Of a stretch of 15,194 bases of DNA, positions 1 through 7,179 are shown piece after piece; the first letter of the stretch is position 1, and each line of letters begins with the position of its first letter. A program made the position numbers and the translations under genes. The notes below the pieces were generated by a model. That model was not told the origin of the DNA. It did not search any database and was given only the letters and a program-made list of their open reading frames with translations. Source of the DNA: Saprospiraceae bacterium (GTDB lineage: Bacteria > Bacteroidota > Bacteroidia > Chitinophagales > Saprospiraceae); the NCBI GenBank assembly GCA_014379065.1, contig JACMMM010000782.1:1-15194 (forward strand), read 5' to 3'.

Positions 1-1
1 C

Positions 2-841
2 TTTAAACAAGCCTGGTTGGGCTATTTTGCTCAAATGCTTCGGCAATATGCAACCGAAAACAGTGCTCGTGCTGAAGACTTCATCGTGGCCATTGAAGAG
101 AATACCAAACAATACCTAGCCGACCACAACCTGGCACTTACGCTTCCGCCTCCGGTATTGTCAGGGCCCGCCAGGATTGAAGAAATCATCGCCCAAACAT
201 TGCGCTTCGAACGAAATTATGAAGCCACTGCTGTAAAGAAAAAACCTATGGAAATGCTTTCAGGTATGCGAATGTACATTATGATGTTGATGATGGTAGC
301 TACCATGTTTGGAATAGGCCAATCGCTCCGCAAAGATGCTTCCAAAATGTATTTCATACCGCTGACGGTGATACTTGCCGGTCTGGGCGCTTGGACGTTT
401 TTTAGCAATAAGGACAAGGAAACAAGCGAAAATCGGGAAAAATTTGCTGCGGCAGCCAAAGAAAACCTCCGCAGCGAGGCCAAACGGATGCTTCAGGAGT
501 TCAGCCGGACTTGGGAACGAGCCAATTTATCTCCCCTGCGGGAGTGGGTACAGACCATTTTGCGAGAAGCCGAGCATGCCAGCCAAAAAAGCGAGCAACA
601 AGCAAGGGAAATACGCGATGCCGAAGCCAACCGTAGCAAAATCATTTTGGAAGGCCTAAAATCTCAGGAGAGCGCTTTACAACTGGCGCTGCGCAATAAG
701 GCATCTTTTGACCGCAACCTCTCCAGGGCTCGGACCGATTTACACAACCTATTGCGAAGCCAAATGACGAAATACCGTGCAAAGCCCAATAAAGCTAGTT
801 CCACCGTTGCCGAAAGAGAAACCCACCGTTCTACTGTATGA
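2..841 (+). CDS. Membrane-anchored coiled-coil protein, 5' end outside window
   Basis: I do not recognise the family. The frame is open from base 2, so the gene starts upstream of the window; the TTG at 17 is only the first start-like codon and is unlikely to be the real one. The visible part has a helical, charged stretch, then two hydrophobic segments (about nt 266-322, very Met-rich, and nt 347-406) separated by a short basic loop, then a long charged helix (about nt 410-751) with the look of a coiled coil, and a basic tail. The two segments would form a membrane hairpin with both ends on the cytoplasmic side (inferred). The stop overlaps the start of the Hsp70-like gene by 4 bp (ATGA, 838-841), so the two are probably translationally coupled and work together. 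A dynamin-like GTPase C-terminus is one alternative, since those also carry a membrane-inserting hairpin beside long helices, but no GTPase motif is visible here. Confidence 0.8.
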   Translation, partial: FKQAWLGYFAQMLRQYATENSARAEDFIVAIEENTKQYLADHNLALTLPPPVLSGPARIEEIIAQTLRFERNYEATAVKKKPMEMLSGMRMYIMMLMMVATMFGIGQSLRKDASKMYFIPLTVILAGLGAWTFFSNKDKETSENREKFAAAAKENLRSEAKRMLQEFSRTWERANLSPLREWVQTILREAEHASQKSEQQAREIRDAEANRSKIILEGLKSQESALQLALRNKASFDRNLSRARTDLHNLLRSQMTKYRAKPNKASSTVAERETHRSTV

Positions 842-2370
842 AAATTGGTATAGACCTTGGCACTACATATTCTCTGGCAGCATACATCGAGCGCGATGGT
901 CAACCTGCGCTTGTTCCGGACATTCATTTCAGAAAAAATGCAACCCCATCAACGATTTGCCTCGGCAATGGGTCGGCTCTAGTTGGCTGGCAAGCTGAGG
1001 GAAAATTTGAACAATCCCCGGAACAGATACGCCTTTTATCCTTTTTCAAACGACAGTTTGGCAACCCTGAACCTTTTGCCATTGATTCGGCAGGCAACGC
1101 ATGGCATCCAGAAGCACTGGCGGCTTTGGTACTGAAAAAGCTGCGCAATGATGCCGAAAAACTTATAGGTGCTAAGTTGCAGGGAGTTATACTGACTGTG
1201 CCCGCCCACTTTAACGATCTTCAACGGCGGAGCACACAAATAGCCGCAGCCATGGCCGATATTCCGCTTTTGGGGCTTTTGGACGAGCCTGTGGCGGCTG
1301 CGTTGCATTACGGAGTGGCTCATGCCAATAAAGGGAAAGAAAGGATATTTTTTGTCTATGATCTTGGTGGCGGCACGTTTGATGCCACCGTGCTCTCCTA
1401 CCATCCTCAAGCAGGCATAGATGTACTTGCCCAAGACGGGCATACCAAACTGGGCGGTCGAGAGTTTGATGAGATATTGCAAGCTTATATCGCCCAACAG
1501 ATTGGCGAGCCGTTCCATTGGTCAGCATACGCACTCTTACAACTGCGCAAGGCTGCTGAAGAAATCAAGATCGAATTTTCCGATCCAGCCAAATTTTTCA
1601 TTCGCAAGACGATCCTCATTGGGAACTGGCACAATGAGATTACATTTAGTCGACAGGAGTTTGAAGAACAAGCGTGTAAAGTATTGCAAGAGACCATAGC
1701 AATAAGTCGCAGATGCCTGTTTGAAGCCAAAATACCGCTTGAAAGCATAGATGCCTTTTTGTTGGTGGGTGGATCATCCATGATGCCTTTAGTGAAGCAG
1801 CAATTGGCCGAAGGTTTAGGTATTGACCCTGCAAAAGTGAAACTTCACCAGCCATTGCATGCGGTTGCTTTCGGTGCCGCAATCCGGGCAGGGCAATTGA
1901 GTGGCAATGACAAGTTATCTGATCTTCCGGACGGTTTTCGTGGGGTAACAGGCTATCATGCTGGTATTCGCTCGGTCAATCCCAGCACCGGGCAGTTTCA
2001 GATAGATGTACTGATCCGTAAAAACGCTTCGCTAAACAGCAAGGGCATGAAAACGTACTACACCCGCAGTGCTCAGCAAGACCATCTGCTGCTTGATCTT
2101 GTACAATACTTTGATCATCCAGAGGATGCGGTGAGTGTAGGGCAAATGGTCATTGGGCCATTGGCCAACCCGCGACCAAACTATGCCATTGAGGTGTGCT
2201 TGGAGCATACATCCGATGGCCGCTTACAGGTTCGGGCCATAGACCAGCAGACAGCTCGGGAGGTACGCCACACCTTTTCAAACAGAGATACAGAGACCAG
2301 TTTTTTCTTGCAGCAAAAAGCTCTTGTGTCGGCTACAATGGTGAATATGGTAGGAGAGTCTGAACGATAA
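838..2370 (+). CDS. Hsp70/DnaK-like chaperone with shortened C-terminus
   Basis: This is an Hsp70-family ATPase, expected in the cytoplasm. The nucleotide-binding domain fills residues 1-355 with the standard motifs: phosphate-1 IGIDLGTT (3-10), FKR with the Lys expected for ATP hydrolysis (about 69-72), TVPAHFNDLQR (120-130), DEPVAAALHYG (149-159), phosphate-2 DLGGGTFD (175-182) and the adenosine motif VGGSSMMP (310-317). After it there are only about 150 residues, against roughly 250 in DnaK. They can hold part of a beta substrate-binding domain but no helical lid. The linker lacks the hydrophobic VLLLD-type sequence that couples the two domains in DnaK (residues 355-372 are polar and Gly-rich). 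With 510 residues it is therefore a specialised Hsp70, not the housekeeping DnaK. Its start overlaps the preceding membrane-protein stop as ATGA. A J-like protein is encoded on the opposite strand just beyond the neighbouring gene, a natural co-chaperone candidate. Confidence 0.93.
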   Translation: MKIGIDLGTTYSLAAYIERDGQPALVPDIHFRKNATPSTICLGNGSALVGWQAEGKFEQSPEQIRLLSFFKRQFGNPEPFAIDSAGNAWHPEALAALVLKKLRNDAEKLIGAKLQGVILTVPAHFNDLQRRSTQIAAAMADIPLLGLLDEPVAAALHYGVAHANKGKERIFFVYDLGGGTFDATVLSYHPQAGIDVLAQDGHTKLGGREFDEILQAYIAQQIGEPFHWSAYALLQLRKAAEEIKIEFSDPAKFFIRKTILIGNWHNEITFSRQEFEEQACKVLQETIAISRRCLFEAKIPLESIDAFLLVGGSSMMPLVKQQLAEGLGIDPAKVKLHQPLHAVAFGAAIRAGQLSGNDKLSDLPDGFRGVTGYHAGIRSVNPSTGQFQIDVLIRKNASLNSKGMKTYYTRSAQQDHLLLDLVQYFDHPEDAVSVGQMVIGPLANPRPNYAIEVCLEHTSDGRLQVRAIDQQTAREVRHTFSNRDTETSFFLQQKALVSATMVNMVGESER

Positions 2371-2377
2371 AAATTCT

Positions 2378-3601
2378 TCATTTAGGCTCCCTCACTACTC
2401 TGAACCCAATGCCACAATGGCGTTTTTGTGGTGCCCAAAAATCTTTGGACTGTACTAGGAACTTGTCACCAGGTGGCGTAAAAAAAGACCCACCCTTTAT
2501 TTGTTTTTCATGAATTTGGCGCCCCCCGACTTCGCGGTAGCGGTCATCCTGTACCCATTCCGCAACATTGCCACCTAAGTCATAGAGATCAAAACACGGA
2601 GAATAAAAAGCGCCCCCAGGGCTGGTAAAAGGGAAATTATCATTTACAGGCGAAATTGATTCCTTCCGTTTCGGTATACGAGCTTTCAACGCGACGTCAG
2701 CGATGTTGGCAGTCAAAGAGTCTCCAAAAGAGAAATTTGGATCGTCGCCCCATGGATACTTGTAGTAATTTCCACAACTGGCGACATATTCCCATTCCTT
2801 GGCAGTGGGTAATCGATATTGATAGATTGGGTCATTATGCGATAACCATTCGCAAAAGGCATTGGCCTCGTACCAACTGACATTGGCGACTGGATGATCA
2901 TATTCGGATACTGGGCGCAAACTCCCGGTTGCATTGTACCGCCAGTCAATGTTCATCCTAAAACCGCGTTCGCCAGAAGGGAGGGAAATGATATAGGCGC
3001 TATCCATGTCGGCGGCGTCATGCTTGGATTTTGAATCCTTGGCAAATAGTGCGAACTGACCTACCGTAACCTCAAACCGAGATATTTCAAAGGGAGGGAT
3101 CAGGGCGTCTTCTGATTCAATGGGCTGCATATTTTGAAAAATGTCGTCGAGAATCCGCTCCTCTACTGTGCGTTTCGCTTGTTTTTTCAGGAAGATTTGA
3201 TACAATTTCTCCAAATTTAGTAGGCGCTCAGCAGTGGTTCCGCGTAGGTTTGGCGAAAAGTTAAGTTGTTCCTTATACGTGAAGCCATCCGGCCCAACAA
3301 AAAACAGCGTGCAGTTATCGTTGTAAAGCGGGATTTCCAGCGGTTCGCCCTTTTTAATGTCGAGGCCCGCTTTCTCTTTGTTTCCTGCAAAGATTTTGCC
3401 TTCCAGGTCAACAGTGATGCGGAAGGTAAGGAAAACGGATTCGACGGGTGCACGTGAAGTGGAGGGGCTAATGACGCCGCGAGTGGGTAAAGTGCCTTTG
3501 CCTTTGCCTTTTTGGGAAGGGAGGAGGATGCCATCATCTTGTGCCATGGCGGAACTTGCAGTGAAGGCGCATAATGTCAGGATTAAAGCAAATTTATTCA
3601 T
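2378..3601 (-). CDS. Exported SUMF1/FGE-sulfatase-domain protein, non-catalytic
   Basis: Residues 1-20 are a signal peptide with a likely cleavage at AMA/QDD, so the protein is periplasmic or surface-bound. Residues 53-140 form a beta-rich domain I cannot name. Residues 168-405 are a clear formylglycine-generating-enzyme (SUMF1) domain: FEISRFEVTVGQF (171-183), HPVANVSWYEANAFCEWLS (236-254), YRLPTAKEWEYVASCG (262-277), YPWGDD (282-287), DLYDLGGNVAEWVQD (338-352), IKGGSF (368-373) and CGIGFRVVRE (396-405). True FGEs carry a C-x4-C copper site shortly after the GGS motif; here the stretch after GGSF (373-395) has no cysteine. It should therefore not make formylglycine, and a binding or structural role is more likely, as in the lipoproteins of this fold used in gliding. 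Its ATG overlaps the upstream gene's TGA (3598-3601). Its stop lies 7 bp from the convergent Hsp70-like stop. Confidence 0.9.
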   Translation of the reverse strand: MNKFALILTLCAFTASSAMAQDDGILLPSQKGKGKGTLPTRGVISPSTSRAPVESVFLTFRITVDLEGKIFAGNKEKAGLDIKKGEPLEIPLYNDNCTLFFVGPDGFTYKEQLNFSPNLRGTTAERLLNLEKLYQIFLKKQAKRTVEERILDDIFQNMQPIESEDALIPPFEISRFEVTVGQFALFAKDSKSKHDAADMDSAYIISLPSGERGFRMNIDWRYNATGSLRPVSEYDHPVANVSWYEANAFCEWLSHNDPIYQYRLPTAKEWEYVASCGNYYKYPWGDDPNFSFGDSLTANIADVALKARIPKRKESISPVNDNFPFTSPGGAFYSPCFDLYDLGGNVAEWVQDDRYREVGGRQIHEKQIKGGSFFTPPGDKFLVQSKDFWAPQKRHCGIGFRVVREPK

Positions 3602-4404
3602 TGTTTGCCAAAGGTTGGATTTATTTCAAGAGGCTCTTCATTTTGCCAAATTCCCGAAAAAACTTGGCTTTCATTCTCTTCATTCACTACCACCATCATG
3701 TAAAAAAGCACCTCACCGTTGTATATAATATTGGAACCCATCATCAGCGTTGGCTCAAAAACCGTCCTTCCAGGCTCCATAAGAAAGGGCAATTTGGAAG
3801 AGGCTGCTTTGGGCCTGTATTCAACCAGACTATCTCCTTTTATATAGGAAACTTTGTAGTTGTAAATCCAAAAAGGCTTTTCGCCGCTATTTTTTACCTT
3901 AAATTTCCCATTCTTCATAATGGCCTGGTACTTCTCTGTTTTTGCAGCCAGCGGCCTGGTGTTCTCTAGTTCTTTGGCCGCATCACAGGATTTAAACCCA
4001 AAAAACGCCATGCCAGCCAAAGCAGCAAACATTCCTATAAAAAACCATTGCCCGGCGCGTTGCATCAGCCCAAGCGGAGCGGGCGCCTGCCCGCCTGAGA
4101 ATTGGAACGCATGCGCCGATGTTGCCTGAGAAGAAAAATTGCCTGTGTTAACCATTGGGGGAGGAGGCAAATTGACCCGGTCTGCTGCGGGTAACCAGTC
4201 GGTAGAAGCCGCGCTGACGGCGAGTACCCGATAAGCTTCCTCAGCCTGCTGCAAAGCCTCCTGAAACTGGGGACGAAGGTGTGCAGGAGCGTCGCCAATA
4301 CGCTGACGAAGGTCAGCGGTATGTTCCTGAAAGCGTTTCAACAGGTTGTGCTGGTCGGCGTTTTCAGGAAGATTAAGCGTACGAAACGCGGCTTGTCTGT
4401 CCAT
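3598..4404 (-). CDS. Membrane-anchored J-domain-like protein
   Basis: I place the start at the ATG at 4404 (268 residues). The frame runs back to a TTG at 4506, but the J-like helix begins right at the chosen Met and a promoter-like box lies just upstream. Residues 1-63 resemble a J domain: AFRTLNLPENAD at the N-terminus, a basic-acidic helix (20-37) and a final helix ending QQAEEAYRVL. The HPD tripeptide that stimulates Hsp70 ATPase is absent; the helix II-III loop reads RIGDAPAHLR instead. Residues 66-117 are a Pro/Gln/Ser-rich linker, 119-138 a single transmembrane helix (FFIGMFAALAGMAFFGF), and 145-268 a probably periplasmic beta-rich domain. The orientation (J-like end in the cytoplasm) is inferred. 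It is translationally coupled to the exported SUMF1 protein (ATGA overlap), which may interact with its periplasmic domain. The nearby Hsp70-like gene is the obvious cytoplasmic partner. Confidence 0.82.
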   Translation of the reverse strand: MDRQAAFRTLNLPENADQHNLLKRFQEHTADLRQRIGDAPAHLRPQFQEALQQAEEAYRVLAVSAASTDWLPAADRVNLPPPPMVNTGNFSSQATSAHAFQFSGGQAPAPLGLMQRAGQWFFIGMFAALAGMAFFGFKSCDAAKELENTRPLAAKTEKYQAIMKNGKFKVKNSGEKPFWIYNYKVSYIKGDSLVEYRPKAASSKLPFLMEPGRTVFEPTLMMGSNIIYNGEVLFYMMVVVNEENESQVFSGIWQNEEPLEINPTFGKQ

Positions 4405-4416
4405 TATATTTTTTTG

Positions 4417-4424
4417 CAAAAGTA
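4417..4424 (-). promoter_or_regulatory. Bacteroidota -7 box for the J-like/SUMF1 unit
   Basis: On the minus strand the bases read TACTTTTG, a full match to the Bacteroidota -7 consensus TAnnTTTG, followed by CAAAAAAATATA and then the ATG at 4404. No clear TTG -33 element is seen about 20 bp upstream. If real, transcription would begin only a few bases before the start codon, giving an almost leaderless mRNA. The rest of the 280-bp gap between the two divergent genes (4405-4684) shows no gene or structure I can support. Confidence 0.45.
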
Positions 4425-4635
4425 GCATTTGTATGCGTAAAATATACGGAGGCTGCATGGTGTGTATTTGTTTCACCAGTAGGATATTTGGAAAAGAATT
4501 TTCCAAAAGGCTTCTCCACTAAAGCGTGTTTTGCGAAAAATAGCCTTCAAGTATTTTTTGTTCCTTAATATTGACCTGTCGTTCCTAAAAAAGGCGCTTT
4601 TGTTCCCATTTATCGGCCAATCGGATACAATATAT

Positions 4636-4643
4636 TAGTTTTA
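4636..4643 (+). promoter_or_regulatory. Possible -7 box for the PorP/SprF gene
   Basis: TAGTTTTA matches TAnnTTTG except for the last base and lies about 40 bp before the ATG at 4685. The TTTG at 4599-4602 is too far upstream to be a good -33 partner, so this is a weak call. Confidence 0.22.
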
Positions 4644-4684
4644 CGCCAAGGCAAAGTCCTCTAAGCATTTTTAACCTTGCTCAC

Positions 4685-5656
4685 ATGAATAAAACGTTAC
4701 CAGATTTGCTTTTTTTTGTCGCATGCTTATTTGCGCTGGAGATAAATGCTCAACAACTCCCATTGTTTACCCAATACCGGGAGCAAATCGGCGTCATTAA
4801 CCCCGCCGCTATGGTGTCAGGTTATTTGCTTTATGACCAAACTGGTTCTGTGGGTGCCAGTGTGCGTCAGCAATGGGTGGGCAAAGATGGTTCGCCACAA
4901 ACCCAATTGATCCAGGGATCTTATTTTTCTAAACGCGACCGGGTCAGCCCTCTGCTGGGCGGGCACATCATACACGATAAAGCCGGAAGGGTTTCCACCA
5001 TTGGAGTTTATGGCCGATACGGGGCGGTTATTTCAAATGACCCAGACGAAGCCGGAATCGCTGGGGGGATTGCTGTGGGTGTGGTACAATTCCGTGTTGA
5101 TCTAAATGGGATTATTGCACGGGATGCGGATGACGATTTGCTTGCAGATCAAAGTCTCCAAAAGCGCATCTATCCCGATGTTGGATTGGGTATGTATGCT
5201 TGGAAGCGTCTTGGACGAGGGGAGGATTACATCGTTGGCGGCTTCTCTATTCCCCAGGTATTGGGGCTTGATGTCACTTTCCGTAATGAATTGGATAAAA
5301 AATTTAACCTGAACAGGGTTCGACACTTTTATGCTCTTGCAGGATGGATTCACCACTTAGAAGCCGACGGCTATCTTTTAGAACTGAATGGGTGGTTCAA
5401 ATATGTGCCAAATGCACCGTTCCATTTTGATGCGAACTGCCGCTATCAGATCGCTGGCGTATTTTGGATGGGCGCTGGTTATGGCATGAGCCGTGCTTTT
5501 CATCTGGAAGCGGGCTTATTGATTCCTTATAGTCGTATTAAAGTAGGTTATGGTTTTGACTTTAATACATCGAATAAGATCCTGGCGTTTGGTCAGTCTC
5601 ATGAAATCAATATTTCTTATGGCTTTGGAGGTGACCGATTTGGAGATCAATATTAA
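4685..5656 (+). CDS. PorP/SprF-family type IX secretion outer-membrane protein
   Basis: Residues 1-22 are a signal peptide (hydrophobic LLFFVACLFALEI, cleavage near NA/QQ). The mature N-terminus has the family hallmark: QQLPLFTQYREQIGVINPAA corresponds to the usual QDPQFSQY...NPAYAG pattern. It is followed by alternating beta strands rich in Gly and aromatic residues up to the end (YGFGGDRFGDQY), fitting an outer-membrane beta barrel. At 323 residues it is the usual size for PorP/SprF proteins. Family members act with the T9SS and are often paired with large secreted proteins carrying a type-B C-terminal domain; one such protein is encoded downstream at 8838-13397. The usual signature YAG is replaced by AAM, so it is a divergent member. 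The gene stands alone on its strand, facing the next gene with a 12-bp gap that leaves no room for a separate terminator. Confidence 0.85.
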   Translation: MNKTLPDLLFFVACLFALEINAQQLPLFTQYREQIGVINPAAMVSGYLLYDQTGSVGASVRQQWVGKDGSPQTQLIQGSYFSKRDRVSPLLGGHIIHDKAGRVSTIGVYGRYGAVISNDPDEAGIAGGIAVGVVQFRVDLNGIIARDADDDLLADQSLQKRIYPDVGLGMYAWKRLGRGEDYIVGGFSIPQVLGLDVTFRNELDKKFNLNRVRHFYALAGWIHHLEADGYLLELNGWFKYVPNAPFHFDANCRYQIAGVFWMGAGYGMSRAFHLEAGLLIPYSRIKVGYGFDFNTSNKILAFGQSHEINISYGFGGDRFGDQY

Positions 5657-5668
5657 TCCCGCACCGCT

Positions 5669-6481
5669 TTATTGATGGACAACAGTGTCCAGAACGTCGG
5701 CTAAAGTGGAATTGTCCTGCACCAGCCAACCAGCATCAGTCTTAACCAGCGTATAAAAGTGATCTTCAATGGCTTTATGTCGGCGGGCATATCGTTTGGC
5801 AGCATCGTCCCACCAACAAAGCAGCCAATATTCGCGGGTGCGAAAACGGGCTCGATCCTTTGAAGATTCGAGCAATTCTGTTTCAAGGATGTCGTAGGTA
5901 GAGGGATTGTATGGATTGGCAATATGCTGCCCTGAATTTTGGAAATGCATTAGGTTGTCCATGAGGCGGTTGAATGCCGGGCTATTGGGTTTGAAGTGGG
6001 TTTCAGCCTTGGATGGATCAATGGAAGGCAAAGCGCAGTAGAACCTGAATTCAAGTGCGATAGCGGCCTTTAGAATATAAATGGCGGCTTTTTCTGGGTC
6101 GTCATCGCCGGCCTGCACCTGATTGGCGACATCTGCTGTCTCTGCAAAATCATCCCAATTGGGATAGCCAAGAAAACGGGTAAGCTTGGTAAGCGTGTTC
6201 AAGGTTCGCGGATCAATGGGGTAACTAAGTCGGTATGCCCCTCGATACATATTGGAAAGGGTCTTCGCAGAGATGGTCGTGCCCAGTTCTTTTTTTTCTG
6301 TGCCGGTGAGCAATTGATCCAATTCATTCGATACAATTTCTGCTGCCAGGTCGTAACCACTTCTGGTCCACTTGGCGCCCTTTAATTGGGCGTTTTTGCG
6401 AATTTTAGGATGCTGTCTTATTTGATTAGTAAGGTATTCAATGTAATGCTGCAACATAGAAAACAGTATCTTTTTAACCAA
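5669..6481 (-). CDS. Hypothetical protein with HTH-like N-terminal half
   Basis: No signal peptide or membrane segment is visible, so this 270-residue protein is expected in the cytoplasm. Residues 42-115 are a compact helical domain (SGYDLAAEIV, then TLSNMYRGAYRLSYPIDPRT at 74-93, then LTRFLGYPNWDDF at 100-112). From memory, this SYPIDPRTLNTL...FLGYxNWxxF pattern recurs in Saprospiria-type Bacteroidota proteins and looks like a helix-turn-helix-like module choosing a chromosomal or partner target, but its function is not established. Residues 150-270 are a second domain with REYWLLCWWDDAAKRYARR (216-234) and a YTLVKTDAGWLVQDN strand pair (243-257), reminiscent of NTF2/SnoaL-like folds. I use the ATG at 6481; the Met at residue 9 (6457) is an alternative. 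A good -7 box lies about 50 bp upstream. It converges on the PorP/SprF gene. Confidence 0.8.
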   Translation of the reverse strand: MVKKILFSMLQHYIEYLTNQIRQHPKIRKNAQLKGAKWTRSGYDLAAEIVSNELDQLLTGTEKKELGTTISAKTLSNMYRGAYRLSYPIDPRTLNTLTKLTRFLGYPNWDDFAETADVANQVQAGDDDPEKAAIYILKAAIALEFRFYCALPSIDPSKAETHFKPNSPAFNRLMDNLMHFQNSGQHIANPYNPSTYDILETELLESSKDRARFRTREYWLLCWWDDAAKRYARRHKAIEDHFYTLVKTDAGWLVQDNSTLADVLDTVVHQ

Positions 6482-6504
6482 TTTTTATCTCAAAACCTGA
6501 CCAA

Positions 6505-6512
6505 TATCTTTG
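6505..6512 (+). promoter_or_regulatory. Bacteroidota -7 box for the exported helical protein/peptidase genes
   Basis: TATCTTTG is a full match to TAnnTTTG on the plus strand. It would start a transcript near 6519, with a leader of about 65 bases to the ATG at 6586. No clear TTG -33 element precedes it. It lies just downstream of, and facing, the minus-strand box at 6532-6539. Confidence 0.45.
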
Positions 6513-6531
6513 TCTGATAAAATCATTGTCG

Positions 6532-6539
6532 CAAAGGTA
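6532..6539 (-). promoter_or_regulatory. Bacteroidota -7 box for the 5669-6481 gene
   Basis: On the minus strand the bases read TACCTTTG followed by C, a full match to TAnnTTTG. A TTG at 6555-6557 lies 15 bp upstream, slightly close for a -33 element. The predicted start near 6525 gives a leader of about 45 bases. The surrounding 6482-6585 gap is very AT-rich. Confidence 0.5.
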
Positions 6540-6585
6540 ATAATTTTTTAAAATCAATAAAATTAAAGCATAAATATTTTAATAA

Positions 6586-7179
6586 ATGAAAAAAAACTCA
6601 TTTTGTATTGCTTTATTGGCAATGCTAGGAATTTCAATGTCTATAAGTGCTCAATCTGGCAAGCACCCCAAGTGGGACACCGCAATCTTATCGCTTGAAA
6701 AATCAGATTTCGTGATAAAGTACTCCGGGATCAAAGACAGCATAGAACATCAGGTCGCTGAGTTTCATCGCCAAAAGGCGGGGCTTGAGCCTGAAGAAAT
6801 TGCTGCGGTGAAAAAAGGGTACGATCAGTCTGTAGAACAATTTGACAAAGTCTTCAGCCGTATCAAGGATTACTTTACGGACCCGTCTTATCGGTCATTT
6901 ATGATAGACCACCCTGACCAGCTTTCTTCCACTTTGGAGGCAGAGCTGAACAATGCGCTCAATTTCTACAACAACAATTGCAAACTGAAGATTGACACTT
7001 ATATCGAACACGAATCAGCGGCATTGGGGCTGATGGAAGTGGGTATGTTGATCACGCTTGGCAAAGAGCTCTATAAGATTTGGAGCGATAAACAAGCCAA
7101 GTTGAAAGAAATAAGCGGCCAATATTTTGAAGAACGTTTTGTGAGCAAATACCGCCTGAAAAAATGGGACCATTATTAA
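6586..7179 (+). CDS. Exported helical protein of unknown function
   Basis: I do not recognise this 197-residue protein. Residues 1-22 form a typical signal peptide (MKK, a hydrophobic core and SISAQ, cleavage near SA/Q). The mature part is predominantly helical and highly charged, with helices at roughly 48-64, 68-98, 112-132 and 136-180. One cysteine remains (Cys132). There is a moderately hydrophobic stretch ALGLMEVGMLITLG (146-159). The last 16 bp overlap the start of the peptidase gene, so the two are probably coupled, which suggests a partner, chaperone or inhibitor of that peptidase. This is inference from context only. Confidence 0.78.
   Translation: MKKNSFCIALLAMLGISMSISAQSGKHPKWDTAILSLEKSDFVIKYSGIKDSIEHQVAEFHRQKAGLEPEEIAAVKKGYDQSVEQFDKVFSRIKDYFTDPSYRSFMIDHPDQLSSTLEAELNNALNFYNNNCKLKIDTYIEHESAALGLMEVGMLITLGKELYKIWSDKQAKLKEISGQYFEERFVSKYRLKKWDHY

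Noticed and set aside
17..19. TTG at 17 as the real start of the first gene
   Set aside because: The frame is open back to base 2 (encoding FKQAW before it), so this is most likely an internal Leu codon of a gene cut by the window edge.
1036..1518. Minus-strand 160-codon open frame inside the Hsp70-like gene
   Set aside because: Antisense to conserved Hsp70 motifs and without any recognisable domain.
2371..2377. Shared terminator between the convergent Hsp70-like and SUMF1 genes
   Set aside because: Only 7 bp lie between the stops and no stem-loop with a T-run is evident around them.
4405..4506. N-terminal extension of the J-like protein to the TTG at 4506 or the ATGs at 4458 and 4428
   Set aside because: The extra residues have no J-domain or signal-peptide character and would lie over or upstream of the promoter-like box; the J-like helix begins at the ATG at 4404.
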